Part shown: piece by piece, positions 8,360 through 18,383 of the stretch
How positions within the stretch are numbered: position 1 is the stretch's first letter
Layout of the letters: each line of letters begins with the position of its first letter
Origin: Aquibacillus albus
Lineage (GTDB): Bacteria; Bacillota; Bacilli; Bacillales; Amphibacillaceae
Reading direction: 5' to 3'
Length of the DNA: 64,000 nt
Assembly (NCBI RefSeq): GCF_016908325.1
Contig: NZ_JAFBDR010000004.1
Coordinates: forward strand, 124,001-188,000
Made by a program: the position numbers and the translations under genes
Notes under the pieces: model-generated
Database searches by the model: none
The model's input: only the letters and a program-made list of their open reading frames with translations
What the model was told of the DNA's origin: nothing

Positions 8360-10054
8360 TTAATATGGATCCACGTCATGTCCTTTTTCTTCTGCTTCAT
8401 CAACTGCATCGGCTGCACCGGTACTTCCCATCGGTGAACCGCCATGCTTTGGCAGTTTACCTTTCGTTGGCATAATTTCTTCACTGCTCTCCATATTCAT
8501 TGAACCAGCACCAGCAGCCATCCCCATTTTAATTCCTTCTGCTACTCTTCTACCATAATCTTCATCACATTCTGTAAACATGTCGACCATCTTTTGCTGA
8601 ATTCTTGGGTCACATGGTTTCAATGTGTTTACTAAGTTGTTGATTAAATCCTCGCGTTCCCAGTCCTCAAATGCACGATACGTTTCTCCCGCTTGTTTGA
8701 AATCATTTTTACGATCAATGGATTCTCTCGTTAAGTACCCTTCGACATATGGCTTGTAGTATTCTCCCCGTTGGTCTGTTTCGTGCAAGCCGTTTAACGT
8801 TGAAGGCTCGTAATTAATATGTGGACTAACCCCTTCTGGTTTATCCGAACGATACGACATTTGGCCGCCTTCTTGATTGGTAGCAATATGTTTTCTTGGT
8901 GCATTAACCGGCAATTGTAAATAATTTGCCCCGACACGATAGCGCTGTGTATCAGAATAAGAGAAGGTACGACCTTGAAGCATTTTATCATCGGAAAAAT
9001 CAAGACCATCTACAAGTACACCGGTACCGAAGGCCGCTTGCTCGATATCGTTATGGTAGTTCTCCGGGTTTTTATCAAGCACCATTTTCCCAACTTTCAA
9101 TTTTGGAAATTGATCCTCTGGCCATAGCTTCGTATCGTCTAACGGATCAAAATCCAATTCAGGGTGCTCGCCCTCTTCCATGATTTGCACTTGAAGCTCC
9201 CATTCCGGGTAATTCCCTTCTTCAATGGCTTCATACAAATCTTGGGTTGCATGACTGAAATTTTCTGCCTGGATTTTATTCGCTTCCTCTTGGGTTAAGT
9301 TTTTCATTCCTTGAGACAAGGGTTCCCAATGATATTTTACTAAAACCGCTTCACCATCTTTATTTACCCAACGATAGGTGTTCACACCGGAACCTTGCAT
9401 TTGACGGTAATTTGCCGGAATCCCCCATGGTGAAAATAAGAAGGTAATCATGTGCATCGCTTCTGGTGTATTGCTAATAAAGTCAAAGATCCGCTCACCG
9501 TCCTGAATATTCTTGACTGGATCTGGCTTAAATGCATGAACAAGATCAGGGAATTTTACCGCGTCACGAATAAAAAATACTTTCAGATTATTTCCTACTA
9601 AATCCCAGTTTCCGTCTTCGGTATAAAATTTAACCGCAAACCCACGTGGATCTCTAGCCGTTTCCGGGGAACCAATCCCATGAATAACCGTTGAAAAGCG
9701 TACCAATACTGGTGTTTTTTTTCCCGCTTCAGAAAACACTTTTGCACGTGTATATTTTTCAACCGGTTCGTCACCGACTTTTCCGTACGTTTCAAAATAC
9801 CCAAAAGCTCCCGCGCCCCTTGCATGAACTACACGTTCAGGAATACGTTCCCGATCAAAATGAGAGATTTTCTCGAGAAACTCATAATTCTCCAAGGTTG
9901 ATGGTCCTCGATTGCCAACTGTGCGTATGTTTTGGTTATTACGAATCGGATGTCCCTGTCGATTCGTTAATGTTTTTTCATTTTCATCCTCTGCGAATCG
10001 TTCATCATTCGCCCCACCTGGTCCGTTTTGCTGACCTTTGTCATTTTGATTCAA
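8360..10054 (-). CDS. Monofunctional heme catalase (KatX-like)
   Basis: This heme catalase breaks down hydrogen peroxide to water and oxygen in the cytosol. With the TTG start at 10054 it has 564 residues, longer than B. subtilis KatA and closer to the spore catalase KatX. The distal His lies in [14 protein letters not shown] near residue 77, the Asn in [15 protein letters not shown] near 155, and the proximal Tyr region is [17 protein letters not shown]. The C-terminus is a Gly/Met/Glu-rich tail without the flavodoxin-like domain of large catalases. I chose the TTG because AGGAGGGG lies 5 bases before it. A 9-bp inverted repeat (10067-10096) abuts this ribosome site. Confidence 0.95.
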   Translation of the reverse strand: MNQNDKGQQNGPGGANDERFAEDENEKTLTNRQGHPIRNNQNIRTVGNRGPSTLENYEFLEKISHFDRERIPERVVHARGAGAFGYFETYGKVGDEPVEKYTRAKVFSEAGKKTPVLVRFSTVIHGIGSPETARDPRGFAVKFYTEDGNWDLVGNNLKVFFIRDAVKFPDLVHAFKPDPVKNIQDGERIFDFISNTPEAMHMITFLFSPWGIPANYRQMQGSGVNTYRWVNKDGEAVLVKYHWEPLSQGMKNLTQEEANKIQAENFSHATQDLYEAIEEGNYPEWELQVQIMEEGEHPELDFDPLDDTKLWPEDQFPKLKVGKMVLDKNPENYHNDIEQAAFGTGVLVDGLDFSDDKMLQGRTFSYSDTQRYRVGANYLQLPVNAPRKHIATNQEGGQMSYRSDKPEGVSPHINYEPSTLNGLHETDQRGEYYKPYVEGYLTRESIDRKNDFKQAGETYRAFEDWEREDLINNLVNTLKPCDPRIQQKMVDMFTECDEDYGRRVAEGIKMGMAAGAGSMNMESSEEIMPTKGKLPKHGGSPMGSTGAADAVDEAEEKGHDVDPY

Positions 10055-10066
10055 AAAAACCCCTCC

Positions 10067-10096
10067 TAGCAAATAATTTCTTCCTAATATTTGCTA
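10067..10096. promoter_or_regulatory. Inverted repeat next to the catalase ribosome site
   Basis: TAGCAAATA (10067-10075) and TATTTGCTA (10088-10096) form a perfect 9-bp inverted repeat with a 12-base spacer. On the minus strand the second arm runs directly into AGGAGGGG. It could be a repressor operator or an RNA hairpin that hides the ribosome site. It does not match the PerR consensus. Confidence 0.5.
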
Positions 10097-10116
10097 ATGA
10101 GGGATTTTCTATACAA

Positions 10117-11688
10117 TTACACTTTAACTTGCCAATTATGATTACATGTTGCTTTTATTGTTTTTCTTTCCAAAATATAATTGGCAATCAGCTCGGTCAT
10201 ATCCGTCTGTATTTCTTGAATAACTTCTGCTTCTTTATACATAGCAAAATTCCCACCGCCACCAGCACGGTAGTTATTCATCACGACATCAAACTCTTGT
10301 TTGTAATCAATCGGCTCACCTTGATAAAACAATTTGGTGACACGCTGTCCAATTGGGTTAGAAATCGTTAGTTCATATTCAATGCCTTCCCACATATCAT
10401 AATTGTAATGCTGAGGCTTCGGTTCCATAAAAGCAGGATGAATATCCAATTCTCCGTTTTCGTTAATAATGAAATACGTTGCAGATTGCTCCAAAGCATC
10501 TTTTATAGCCTGACCCGAAATACGGATAACTTTTAATGTGTTCGGATAAACATAGTTGGAAACAATATCCCTCATTGTAACCTTCTTGTTAAATCCTGGG
10601 GAGGCGTTATTAAATAACGATGTATTAGATATACTCACGTTTGCTGCTTCCATTTGAACGTTATTAATAAATTCGATAAATGGATGATCCTTTATCCGTA
10701 CTTCAAATGGATGATCAATCGACATGTCACCCTCGATAGAACCAATCGGTCGGTCTAACCAGGCTTGCGTGTCGTTCTCTTCCTTTTGTATACGTGCTAG
10801 CACTTCATGGTCCATTTCAACGTCAGCATCGATTTCATGTAACCTTGGTTTAGTTTCCTTCAATGTCCATTTACCATCACTGTAATGAAACGCTAACTCT
10901 AGTTCCCCTAAAAGCTGTCCATTATGACTTGGCTGCAAAACGGGAATTCCAAATAGATGTTTTGCAATCGAACGATGCTGGTGTCCTGTCACAAATACAT
11001 CGATTCCTTCTACTTCTTTACATATTTGATAGCCTTGGTTTTCGCCAGTCAAATCCTCTGTCGGCTCCCCTGTTTCAAGGTCCCTTTCAAAGCCGCCATG
11101 ATAGCACACAACAACAATGTCTGGTTGCTCATGCTGACGAATATAGTTGACCCACTGCTTAGCAGAAGTTAACGCATCATCAAATTGTAAATCCTTAATA
11201 TGATTCGGATCCTCCCAATTAGGAATGTAATGCGTTGTTATCCCTAAAAGAGCAACCCTTAGCCCATCAACTTGTTTGATTAGATACGGCTGCCCGAATG
11301 CAGGCTCTTTCGTATGTTTATCAAGCACATTCGCTGACAACCATGGATGATTCGATTGATTAACCGCCCGCTGTAAGTATTTCGTCCCGTAATTAAACTC
11401 ATGATTTCCTAATACAGATACGTCACACCCTAAATCATTGATCACGTTAATTGTCGGGTTTTCTGTTTCCGGACAATATTTCGCATGATAATAGGTAAGC
11501 GGGCTTCCTTGGATTAAATCGCCATTATTGATTAGAATCGTTGCTTTCTCTTTTCTTAATTGCTTTATGACGCTAGAAACTTTCGCCAAGCCTAAATTTC
11601 GCTCGATATGATCGCTATAATTCGTTGGATATATGTAACCATGAACATCACTCACAATCAATAGTGATAGTCGTTTTATTAACTCCAT
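10117..11688 (-). CDS. Bifunctional metallophosphatase/5'-nucleotidase, cytosolic
   Basis: The 523-residue protein has an N-terminal calcineurin-like metallophosphoesterase domain: LLIVSDVHGYIYP (metal Asp, His), INNGDLIQGSP, LGNHEFNYG, CYHGGFERD and VTGHQHRS. A C-terminal 5'-nucleotidase domain begins near residue 310 and contains NTSLFNNASPG and MNNYRAGGGGNF. Such enzymes hydrolyse nucleotides or UDP-sugars. There is no signal peptide, unlike the secreted YfkN class, so it probably acts in the cytosol like YunD. It lies upstream of catalase on the same strand with a 62-base gap; joint transcription is possible. Substrate is uncertain. Confidence 0.9.
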   Translation of the reverse strand: MELIKRLSLLIVSDVHGYIYPTNYSDHIERNLGLAKVSSVIKQLRKEKATILINNGDLIQGSPLTYYHAKYCPETENPTINVINDLGCDVSVLGNHEFNYGTKYLQRAVNQSNHPWLSANVLDKHTKEPAFGQPYLIKQVDGLRVALLGITTHYIPNWEDPNHIKDLQFDDALTSAKQWVNYIRQHEQPDIVVVCYHGGFERDLETGEPTEDLTGENQGYQICKEVEGIDVFVTGHQHRSIAKHLFGIPVLQPSHNGQLLGELELAFHYSDGKWTLKETKPRLHEIDADVEMDHEVLARIQKEENDTQAWLDRPIGSIEGDMSIDHPFEVRIKDHPFIEFINNVQMEAANVSISNTSLFNNASPGFNKKVTMRDIVSNYVYPNTLKVIRISGQAIKDALEQSATYFIINENGELDIHPAFMEPKPQHYNYDMWEGIEYELTISNPIGQRVTKLFYQGEPIDYKQEFDVVMNNYRAGGGGNFAMYKEAEVIQEIQTDMTELIANYILERKTIKATCNHNWQVKV

Positions 11689-11849
11689 TTGTTTTCTCCC
11701 TTCCTTCCCCTGCTATTTCTACATGCTCAAACTCTTCCCTATTCTATAATAATACAGGAGGAATATTGTGGAAAATATTTCATCATTTGGAATTGCAAAA
11801 TTTACAATCATTTTATTCTCACTTTACAAGCACTTATTATTCGTTTGAT

Positions 11850-11990
11850 ATAGTTAAGATGTTCCAACAGTGAGTAGGCTATGTAGCTCAGGCGCTAGCA
11901 CAAGCAACATGGTAGGAGAAGACTTTCTCACAAAATGAAAGCCCCTTTTATTTTGTTGCTGTCCAAAACGGGCAGCATTTTTTTTGCGCC
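11850..11990 (+). ncRNA. Candidate small RNA or leader ending in an intrinsic terminator
   Basis: The 400-base gap before galK has no gene on the plus strand, yet contains a clear terminator at 11957-11985 (TGCTGTCC, AAAAC, GGGCAGCA, then T8). A possible promoter (TTACAA, 19-base spacer, TATAGT near 11852) lies upstream, giving a transcript of about 130 bases. I do not recognise the RNA. It could instead be a terminator that insulates galK. Confidence 0.35.
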
Positions 11991-12017
11991 TATTTAAAAC
12001 TTTTCCATTGAACTTTT

Positions 12018-12065
12018 TTTACGAAACGGTTAAACTTAACATAATAAATTAATTTAATTAAGTTT
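12018..12065 (+). promoter_or_regulatory. gal operon promoter and ROK operator
   Basis: A promoter reads TTTACG (12018-12023), 16-base spacer, CATAAT (12040-12045). Overlapping and just downstream is the palindrome TAAATTAATTTA (12045-12056), part of TAAATTAATTTAATT. An outer inverted repeat AAACTTAA (12032-12039) and TTAAGTTT (12058-12065) shares the same centre within a few bases. The same core occurs before the ROK repressor gene, so this is the likely operator. Confidence 0.7.
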
Positions 12066-12091
12066 CAAAGTATGATTTGAGGAGGCTCGAC

Positions 12092-13276
12092 ATGGAAACG
12101 GTTAATCTTATTGAAAAGTTTCATTCTATTTTTGGTGAGGAACAAACACCTCATATTTTTTTCGCTCCTGGTCGAATTAATGTGATTGGAGAACATACAG
12201 ACTATAACGGAGGACACGTTTTCCCTGCATCGATTTCATTCGGGACATATGCTTTGTCTACCAAACGCAATGACGGAAAACTACGATTTTATTCAGTAAA
12301 TTTCCCTGATGCTGGTATCATAGAATGTGACCTTTCTGATTTAGACTACGATAAAAATCATGATTGGGCGAACTATCCAAAGGGTATGTATCGATATATT
12401 ATGAAAGAGGGCTTCTCCATTTCTTCCGGAGCTAACATTTTATATTACGGAAACATTCCCAATGGGGCTGGGCTATCTTCATCTGCATCGATAGAAATGG
12501 CCACTGGTGTATTAATAGAAAGTCTATATAACCTAGAAATAGATCGAATTCGACTGATTCAATTAGGACAAAAAGTAGAAAACGATTATATTGGTGTAAA
12601 TAGTGGGATTATGGACCAATTTGCGATTGGCATGGGGAAGAAGGACCACGCTATTTTACTAGACTGCCAGACACTAGCATACAAATACGCACCATTAAAG
12701 CTAGAAAATCATGATATTATTATTATAAATACGAACAAAAGGCGTGAGTTAGCCGGCTCCAAATATAACGAACGCAGGTCTGAATGTGAGCAGGCTTTAG
12801 CTGATTTAAAAAAAGAATTGCAGATTGAAAGCCTAGGAGAATTATCTCCGGATGAATTTGAGCAATCGAAGCACCTTATCGCAAATGAGATAGATCGAAA
12901 GCGCGCTAAGCATGCCGTTTATGAAAACGCTCGTACGCTTCAAGCTCTTGAACGATTAAAAGAAGGAAATTTGGAAGCGTTTGGACAGCTAATGAATGAA
13001 TCCCATCAATCTTTACAAGAGGACTATGAAGTTACTGGTCTTGAACTTGATACGATTGTTCATGCAGCTTGGAAACAGGATGGTGTACTAGGTGCACGGA
13101 TGACTGGAGCTGGATTTGGTGGATGTGCGATTGCGATTGTATTAAAAGATCAAGTAGAAGCATTCAAAACAAGGATAAATACCATCTATCGAGAAAAAGT
13201 CGGCTATGATGCAACGTTTTATGTTGCTACCATTGGTGATGGTGCAAAGAAACTAGATGTTGAAGGAGTGTTGTAA
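12092..13276 (+). CDS. galK: Galactokinase
   Basis: GalK phosphorylates alpha-D-galactose at C1 with ATP, the first step after mutarotation in the Leloir pathway. The 394-residue protein carries the GHMP kinase signatures: APGRINVIGEHTDYNGG (substrate loop) near residue 27, IPNGAGLSSSASIEMATG (ATP loop), VNSGIMDQFAIGMG and the C-terminal MTGAGFGGCAIAI. I chose the ATG at 12092 because GAGGAGG lies 7 bases upstream; the frame extends five codons further to a TTG inside the ribosome site. The stop codon directly abuts the galE ATG. It is the first gene of galK-galE-galT-galM. Confidence 0.97.
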   Translation: METVNLIEKFHSIFGEEQTPHIFFAPGRINVIGEHTDYNGGHVFPASISFGTYALSTKRNDGKLRFYSVNFPDAGIIECDLSDLDYDKNHDWANYPKGMYRYIMKEGFSISSGANILYYGNIPNGAGLSSSASIEMATGVLIESLYNLEIDRIRLIQLGQKVENDYIGVNSGIMDQFAIGMGKKDHAILLDCQTLAYKYAPLKLENHDIIIINTNKRRELAGSKYNERRSECEQALADLKKELQIESLGELSPDEFEQSKHLIANEIDRKRAKHAVYENARTLQALERLKEGNLEAFGQLMNESHQSLQEDYEVTGLELDTIVHAAWKQDGVLGARMTGAGFGGCAIAIVLKDQVEAFKTRINTIYREKVGYDATFYVATIGDGAKKLDVEGVL

Positions 13277-14278
13277 ATGAGTGTACTCGTATTAGGAGGG
13301 GCAGGTTACATTGGATCCCACGCCGTCTACCAACTGATTGATAAAAAGGAAGACGTTGTTGTGATTGATAGTCTAGAAACAGGACATCGTGAAGCAGTGC
13401 ACCCTGATGCAACGTTTTATGCAGGGGATATTAGAGATATAGATTTTTTAAGAACCGTATTTGAACACGAGTCGATTGATTCGGTACTACATTTTGCAGC
13501 CAATTCGTTAGTTGGTGAATCAATGGAGGATCCATTAAAATATTTTGATAATAACGTGTACGGTACCCAGGTTTTATTACGTGCAATGAAGGAATATGGC
13601 GTGAAAAATATCGTCTTTTCTTCGACAGCAGCAACCTATGGTGAGCCAGAACAAGTGCCGATTACAGAATCCATGCAAACCAATCCAACCAGCACGTACG
13701 GGGAAACAAAATTAACGATGGAAAAGCTGATGAAATGGTGTGAAGCTGCACACGATATCCGTTATGTTTCTCTCCGCTACTTTAATGTTGCAGGTGCAAG
13801 AGCGTCTGGGGAAATTGGCGAGGATCATCAGCCAGAAACACATTTGATTCCAATTGTTCTGCAGGTCGCACTGGGGCAACGAGAGCAAATCTCTATTTTT
13901 GGGGATGACTATCCTACAGACGATGGTACGTGTATCCGCGACTACATTCACGTAGAAGATCTAATCGATGCTCATTTATTAGCGCTTGATTATTTAAAAA
14001 ACGGTGGGCAAAGCGATATCTTCAACCTAGGAAGTAATCAAGGCTTCTCAGTTAAAGAAATTATCGATAATGCCCGCGCGGTGACACAAAAAGAAATCCC
14101 AGCTGTGGTTGCTGAAAGACGTGCCGGTGATCCAAGCACACTGATCGCATCGTCTAAAAAGGCGAAAGAAGTACTCGGATGGAATCCTAAGAAAACAGAT
14201 ATTCATCAAATTATTGAAGATGCATGGAACTGGCATAAAAATAACCCGACAGGCTACAGAGAGGAAGTGAAGCGATAG
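13277..14278 (+). CDS. galE: UDP-glucose 4-epimerase
   Basis: GalE interconverts UDP-galactose and UDP-glucose using tightly bound NAD. The 333-residue protein is an extended short-chain dehydrogenase with the Rossmann motif [14 protein letters not shown] at residue 7, [11 protein letters not shown], the SSTAATYG serine region, the catalytic Tyr-Lys in [11 protein letters not shown], and RYFNVAGA. The ATG follows the galK stop with no gap, and galT starts 3 bases after the galE stop, so the three are translationally coupled. It also links galactose use to UDP-sugar supply for the envelope. Confidence 0.97.
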   Translation: MSVLVLGGAGYIGSHAVYQLIDKKEDVVVIDSLETGHREAVHPDATFYAGDIRDIDFLRTVFEHESIDSVLHFAANSLVGESMEDPLKYFDNNVYGTQVLLRAMKEYGVKNIVFSSTAATYGEPEQVPITESMQTNPTSTYGETKLTMEKLMKWCEAAHDIRYVSLRYFNVAGARASGEIGEDHQPETHLIPIVLQVALGQREQISIFGDDYPTDDGTCIRDYIHVEDLIDAHLLALDYLKNGGQSDIFNLGSNQGFSVKEIIDNARAVTQKEIPAVVAERRAGDPSTLIASSKKAKEVLGWNPKKTDIHQIIEDAWNWHKNNPTGYREEVKR

Positions 14279-14280
14279 CC

Positions 14281-15771
14281 ATGTCTATTTTTCAGCAAAT
14301 CTCTCAATTGGTGGATAAAGGCATCGAAGTACATTTAATGGAAAAAAGCGATGCCATTTATGTTCGAAATCAACTATTAGGGCTTCTCGAGCTTGACCAT
14401 TTTATAGATGAAGGAACAGAGGCAACAGATAAAACGATCCCGGATCTTGTTGAAGAGATTATTTCCTATGCAATAAAGAAAAATGTGATTGAAGACGTCC
14501 TTGACGATAAAGAAATTTTGTCGGCCAAAATCATGGACTGCTTCCTATCAAAGCCATCCGCCATTAACGAAACGTTCTATTTAAAATATGAGACTTCTCC
14601 AGAAGCAGCGACTAATTATTTTTACGAGTTAAGTAAGCATAGCAACTATATCCAAACAAAGCGGATAAGTAATAATGTTCATTATGAAACGGAATCTCCA
14701 TACGGGACACTGGATATAACGATTAATCTTTCGAAGCCTGAAAAAGACCCTGAACAAATAAAAAGAGAACGCAACCTAAAAAAAGACATTAACTACCCGA
14801 CTTGTTTATTATGTGTCGAAAACGAAGGTTATGTCGGCAGAACCGGACACCCTGCTCGGTCAAACCATCGAGTCATTGAGGTCCCGCTAGTAGATGAAAC
14901 ATGGTATTTTCAGTATTCGCCCTATGTTTATTACAATGAGCACAGCATTGTTTTAGCAAAAGAGCATCGTGATATGAAAATAAACCAAGACACATTTACG
15001 CGGCTGCTTGCATTTGTTGATCAATTCCCGCATTATTTTATCGGATCTAATGCAGACTTACCCATTGTCGGTGGGAGTATTTTGAGTCATGATCATTATC
15101 AAGCCGGCCGTTATGAATTTGCGATGACAAAAGCAAGTGAGGATTTCCACTTTGACCTAAAAGCATTTCCTGATGTTGATGCTGCAGTAGTAAAGTGGCC
15201 GATGTCTGTGATTCGCCTAAAAAGCGACAGCAAAGCTAGTCTAATTGAAGCAGCAACTACTATTTTAAACAGTTGGAAAACATATAGTGATTCAGCTGCA
15301 AATATTCAAGCTTTTACGGGGGATACACCACACAATACCATCACCCCGATTGCTCGTGTTCGAAATGGAAAATACGAGCTTGACTTAGTGCTGAGAAATA
15401 ACCGAACAACAGATGAACATCCATTAGGCATCTTTCACCCACATGAGGACGTTCATCATATTAAGAAAGAAAATATTGGTTTGATTGAAGTGATGGGATT
15501 AGCTGTCTTACCGGCCCGCCTCAAGCAAGAGTTAGAGGATATACGTAAGTTTCTTTTAGAGGAAAAAGCCGAGGTCGCAGATTACCACCAGTCTTGGGCA
15601 GAGCAAATAAAAGCAGATCATCACAATATTAATCCAGAAAATGTTGAATCTATCCTGCAAAATGAGCTAGGCAAAAAATTCACGAGAGTTTTAGAGGATT
15701 CTGGGGTCTTTAAAGCGAATGAATTAGGAAGAAAGGCTTTTCATGCTTTTCTTGAGACGCTGAATGAATAA
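14281..15771 (+). CDS. galT: UDP-glucose--hexose-1-phosphate uridylyltransferase (Firmicutes type)
   Basis: GalT exchanges UMP between UDP-glucose and galactose-1-phosphate. The 496-residue length and motifs mark it as the Firmicutes (type 2) family rather than the E. coli type. Visible segments include YPTCLLCVENEGYVGRTGHP (Cys pair), SPYVYYNEHSIVLAKEHRDM, and LPIVGGSILSHDHYQAGR with the HxHxx histidines near residue 277 that carry the uridylyl group. It sits 2 bases after galE and 18 before galM. A good match throughout, with no break. Confidence 0.96.
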   Translation: MSIFQQISQLVDKGIEVHLMEKSDAIYVRNQLLGLLELDHFIDEGTEATDKTIPDLVEEIISYAIKKNVIEDVLDDKEILSAKIMDCFLSKPSAINETFYLKYETSPEAATNYFYELSKHSNYIQTKRISNNVHYETESPYGTLDITINLSKPEKDPEQIKRERNLKKDINYPTCLLCVENEGYVGRTGHPARSNHRVIEVPLVDETWYFQYSPYVYYNEHSIVLAKEHRDMKINQDTFTRLLAFVDQFPHYFIGSNADLPIVGGSILSHDHYQAGRYEFAMTKASEDFHFDLKAFPDVDAAVVKWPMSVIRLKSDSKASLIEAATTILNSWKTYSDSAANIQAFTGDTPHNTITPIARVRNGKYELDLVLRNNRTTDEHPLGIFHPHEDVHHIKKENIGLIEVMGLAVLPARLKQELEDIRKFLLEEKAEVADYHQSWAEQIKADHHNINPENVESILQNELGKKFTRVLEDSGVFKANELGRKAFHAFLETLNE

Positions 15772-15789
15772 CCAAGGAGAGGGTATATA

Positions 15790-16836
15790 ATGCAAGTAAA
15801 GACAGAAGAATTAAACGTTTCCGGTCAGACGTGGAAGCAATTCACACTACAAAACGATCAAGGCATGGAGGTAAGCTTCTTAGACTTTGGTGGGATTATT
15901 ACGAATATTTTAGCCCCTGATAAAAATAATCAACTTGAAAACGTTGTCTTAGGCTATAAAAATTACGAGGATTATTTAGACAATCCAAACTTTTTTGGCG
16001 CACTCGTTGGCCGGGTTGCTGGCAGAATTCAAGGAGCACAATTTGAATTAGAAGATAACACGTACAACGTTCCTGTAAACGAAAACGAAAGCCATTTACA
16101 CGGTGGAGCACCTGGTTTTCATAAAGTCATTTGGGGCAGTAAACCGTTTGAGAATAGTAATGAAGTTGGTGTAAAGCTATCCCATTTTAGTCCTGACGGG
16201 GAAAACGGATATCCGGGGAATTTAAAAATGAATGTGACATATGCATTGAATAATGATAATGAGTTTTCTATTACGTATGAAGGGGATGTTGATCAAACAT
16301 CGGTATTGACTGCTACCAATCACTCTTATTTTAATTTAAGCGGCGGCTTGAAGGATACGATTTTAAATCATACGATTACGATGGACAGCAGCAAATTCGT
16401 TGAGTTGGATGAAAAGTTAATTCCTACTGGTGAAATATTAGCAGTAGATGGTACCGTATTTGATTTCAGAGAAGGAAGAAAGATTCAGGATGGAACAACC
16501 TCTGACCATCAACAAAATGCGGTTGCACCGGATGGCTATGATCACTTTTTTATTTTTGATGATAATCAAAAGGAAAAAATCACGTTAGAGGATGAAGCAA
16601 GCGGCCGAAAGATGACTGTTACCACCGAGCAGCCTGGCGTTGTGATGTACACATCTAATAATCTAGCAGATGGACTTGAATTACTAGAAGGATCATCAAA
16701 AAGATATCATGGTGTTTGCTTGGAAACACAAGCATCTCCAGCATCGATTCACCATGAAGGCTTTCCTTCTGTAATTATTCAGAAGGATGAAAAATACGCT
16801 AAGAAAACAACCTTTGCATTTGGATTGATTGAATAA
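15790..16836 (+). CDS. galM: Aldose 1-epimerase (galactose mutarotase)
   Basis: GalM converts beta-D-galactose to the alpha anomer used by GalK. The 348-residue beta-sandwich protein has the family motifs GGIITNILAPDKNN, GRVAGRI, ENESHLHGGAPGFHKVIW (active-site His), TNHSYFNLSG (catalytic His) and VCLETQASPASIHH with the general-base Glu. A GGAGAGGG ribosome site lies before the ATG. It is the last gene of the gal operon; a strong terminator stands about 105 bases downstream. No sugar transporter is encoded in the operon, so uptake must be elsewhere. Confidence 0.95.
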   Translation: MQVKTEELNVSGQTWKQFTLQNDQGMEVSFLDFGGIITNILAPDKNNQLENVVLGYKNYEDYLDNPNFFGALVGRVAGRIQGAQFELEDNTYNVPVNENESHLHGGAPGFHKVIWGSKPFENSNEVGVKLSHFSPDGENGYPGNLKMNVTYALNNDNEFSITYEGDVDQTSVLTATNHSYFNLSGGLKDTILNHTITMDSSKFVELDEKLIPTGEILAVDGTVFDFREGRKIQDGTTSDHQQNAVAPDGYDHFFIFDDNQKEKITLEDEASGRKMTVTTEQPGVVMYTSNNLADGLELLEGSSKRYHGVCLETQASPASIHHEGFPSVIIQKDEKYAKKTTFAFGLIE

Positions 16837-16940
16837 AAAACCGGGAGCACTTTATTGATTAACGGATTATTCGTTATTTGCTTCCTCCTTTAGGAACAGC
16901 TTTTTTCCTTTTAGCGGAATGAGGATCCGCTTTGTTAATA

Positions 16941-16978
16941 GGACTGCGCACTTACTACATTTATGCGCAGTCCTTTTT
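16941..16978 (+). terminator. gal operon terminator
   Basis: GGACTGCGCA, a 13-base loop, TGCGCAGTCC and TTTTT form a perfect 10-bp hairpin with T run on the plus strand. It lies between galM and the 3' end of the convergent ROK gene. Confidence 0.9.
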
Positions 16979-16980
16979 CG

Positions 16981-18192
16981 CTATTCTGCAATATTCGGTT
17001 TAAACAACTCGACAAGTAGCAATGCCACAGCACCTAATGCCGTACCATGGTCCCCTAATTTTGAAATAACTACCTTTGTTTGCTTCGCTTTATCCGTAAG
17101 TGCTCGTTCGCGGATGGTCTTCTGCATTGGCTCCAATAGAAATGCTTCTGATTTCGATACACCGCCACCGATAATGACCTTGCTCGGGTTTAGCACATGA
17201 ATCAAATTCGTAATTCCAATCCCAATAAATGTACCGGTCTCCTGTAAAATTTTAACTGACAATGCATCCCCTGTTAAGGCAGCTTGGTACACACCCTCAC
17301 CAGTAATATCGGCATCATCTTTTTCTGCCAGCACACTTAGTTCTCCTTTTTTAATGGCCTGTCTTGCTCTATCAGCAATCGCTGGACCGGATACAAGTGT
17401 TTGCAAACACCCAACACTTCCACACTGGCACTTCCTCCCATTTATATCAATTGCCATATGGCCTACCTCTCCAGCTAGGTCATATTCTCCATGATAAAGT
17501 CTCCCGTCCATGACTAAACCCGCACCAACACCAGTACCAATATTAATGGCCATCATATTTGTTTCATTTTCATGCTCTCCAAACCATGCTTCACCTAAAG
17601 CCAGAGAACGGGCATCGTTTTCCACTTTTACCTCAAAGTCAAAGGTGGACTCTAGCTCTTGTTTGATTGGTACATTTCTCAAGCTTAAATTTGGCGCAAA
17701 TAAAGATGTGCCTGTTTCTACATCAACAACCCCATGCATGGCAACACCAATTCCAACAATCTTATCCTGTAATTGTGGATAAGCTGTTAATAAAGTTCTT
17801 ATCCCATTTTTTAATAACTCTAAAAAGTGTTGATTGGAAAGTTTTTCATCAATTGATTGTGTGTTAATTTCAAGTAAATTACCCGATAAATTGGATAACA
17901 CAAATTCGATTACTCTTGGCCCCGCATCAATTCCAATCACATAGAACTCACTATGGTTAATAACAAGCATGGTCGGTTTCCTTCCACCTTGCGATTCACC
18001 TTGTGAACTTTCTCGCACAATATCCTGTTCAATCAACTCTTTCACAATACTGCCGACCGTAGGAGGGGTAAGCTTTGTATCTTTTGCGATTTGCGCTCTC
18101 GAAATAGGGCCTGAAGCACGAATCTTATTTAAAATAATTGATTTATTTAATGATTTCATCCATTGAAAGCTACCTCGTTGCATCATGACCAT
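16981..18192 (-). CDS. ROK-family transcriptional repressor, probable gal regulator
   Basis: The protein of about 400 residues has an N-terminal winged helix (ASGPISRAQIAKDTKLTPPTVGSIVKELIE, residues 26-56) and a ROK sugar-kinase-like domain. That domain has GIDAGPRVIE, the NIGTGVGAGLVMDG phosphate loop, the EVGHM motif and the zinc motif CQCGSVGCLQT near residue 255. This is the layout of XylR/NagC-type repressors that sense a free sugar. The gene is convergent with the gal operon and shares an operator-like palindrome with it, so it probably represses gal and itself. Any of the first four methionine codons could be the start; AGGA suits the third or fourth best (18183-18186). Confidence 0.9.
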   Translation of the reverse strand: MVMMQRGSFQWMKSLNKSIILNKIRASGPISRAQIAKDTKLTPPTVGSIVKELIEQDIVRESSQGESQGGRKPTMLVINHSEFYVIGIDAGPRVIEFVLSNLSGNLLEINTQSIDEKLSNQHFLELLKNGIRTLLTAYPQLQDKIVGIGVAMHGVVDVETGTSLFAPNLSLRNVPIKQELESTFDFEVKVENDARSLALGEAWFGEHENETNMMAINIGTGVGAGLVMDGRLYHGEYDLAGEVGHMAIDINGRKCQCGSVGCLQTLVSGPAIADRARQAIKKGELSVLAEKDDADITGEGVYQAALTGDALSVKILQETGTFIGIGITNLIHVLNPSKVIIGGGVSKSEAFLLEPMQKTIRERALTDKAKQTKVVISKLGDHGTALGAVALLLVELFKPNIAE

Positions 18193-18216
18193 CCTATCTA
18201 TTGAACAATTTCAATG

Positions 18217-18230
18217 TTAAATTAATTTAA
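18217..18230. promoter_or_regulatory. Operator-like palindrome upstream of the ROK gene
   Basis: TTAAATTAATTTAA is a perfect 14-bp palindrome 25 bases upstream of the ROK gene. Its extended form TAAATTAATTTAATT also occurs in the gal promoter (12045-12059). The pairing suggests autoregulation. Confidence 0.65.
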
Positions 18231-18326
18231 TTTATTTGAGCATCGTATTATTTCCTTTGTGACACATACTCGATAATCCGTTCCTTTGGCTATGGCTTAC
18301 CCAAATCAAATGTTAACCTGAATAAA

Positions 18327-18366
18327 AAAAGTTTACCAAAAAAAATGGTTTTTGGTAAACTTTTTT
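18327..18366. terminator. Bidirectional terminator downstream of aldo/keto reductase
   Basis: AAAAAAAGTTTACCAAAAA and TTTTTGGTAAACTTTTTTG form a long perfect inverted repeat with A and T runs on its two sides, ending the minus-strand reductase transcript. Confidence 0.85.
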
Positions 18367-18383
18367 GTTATATAATATTTTCC

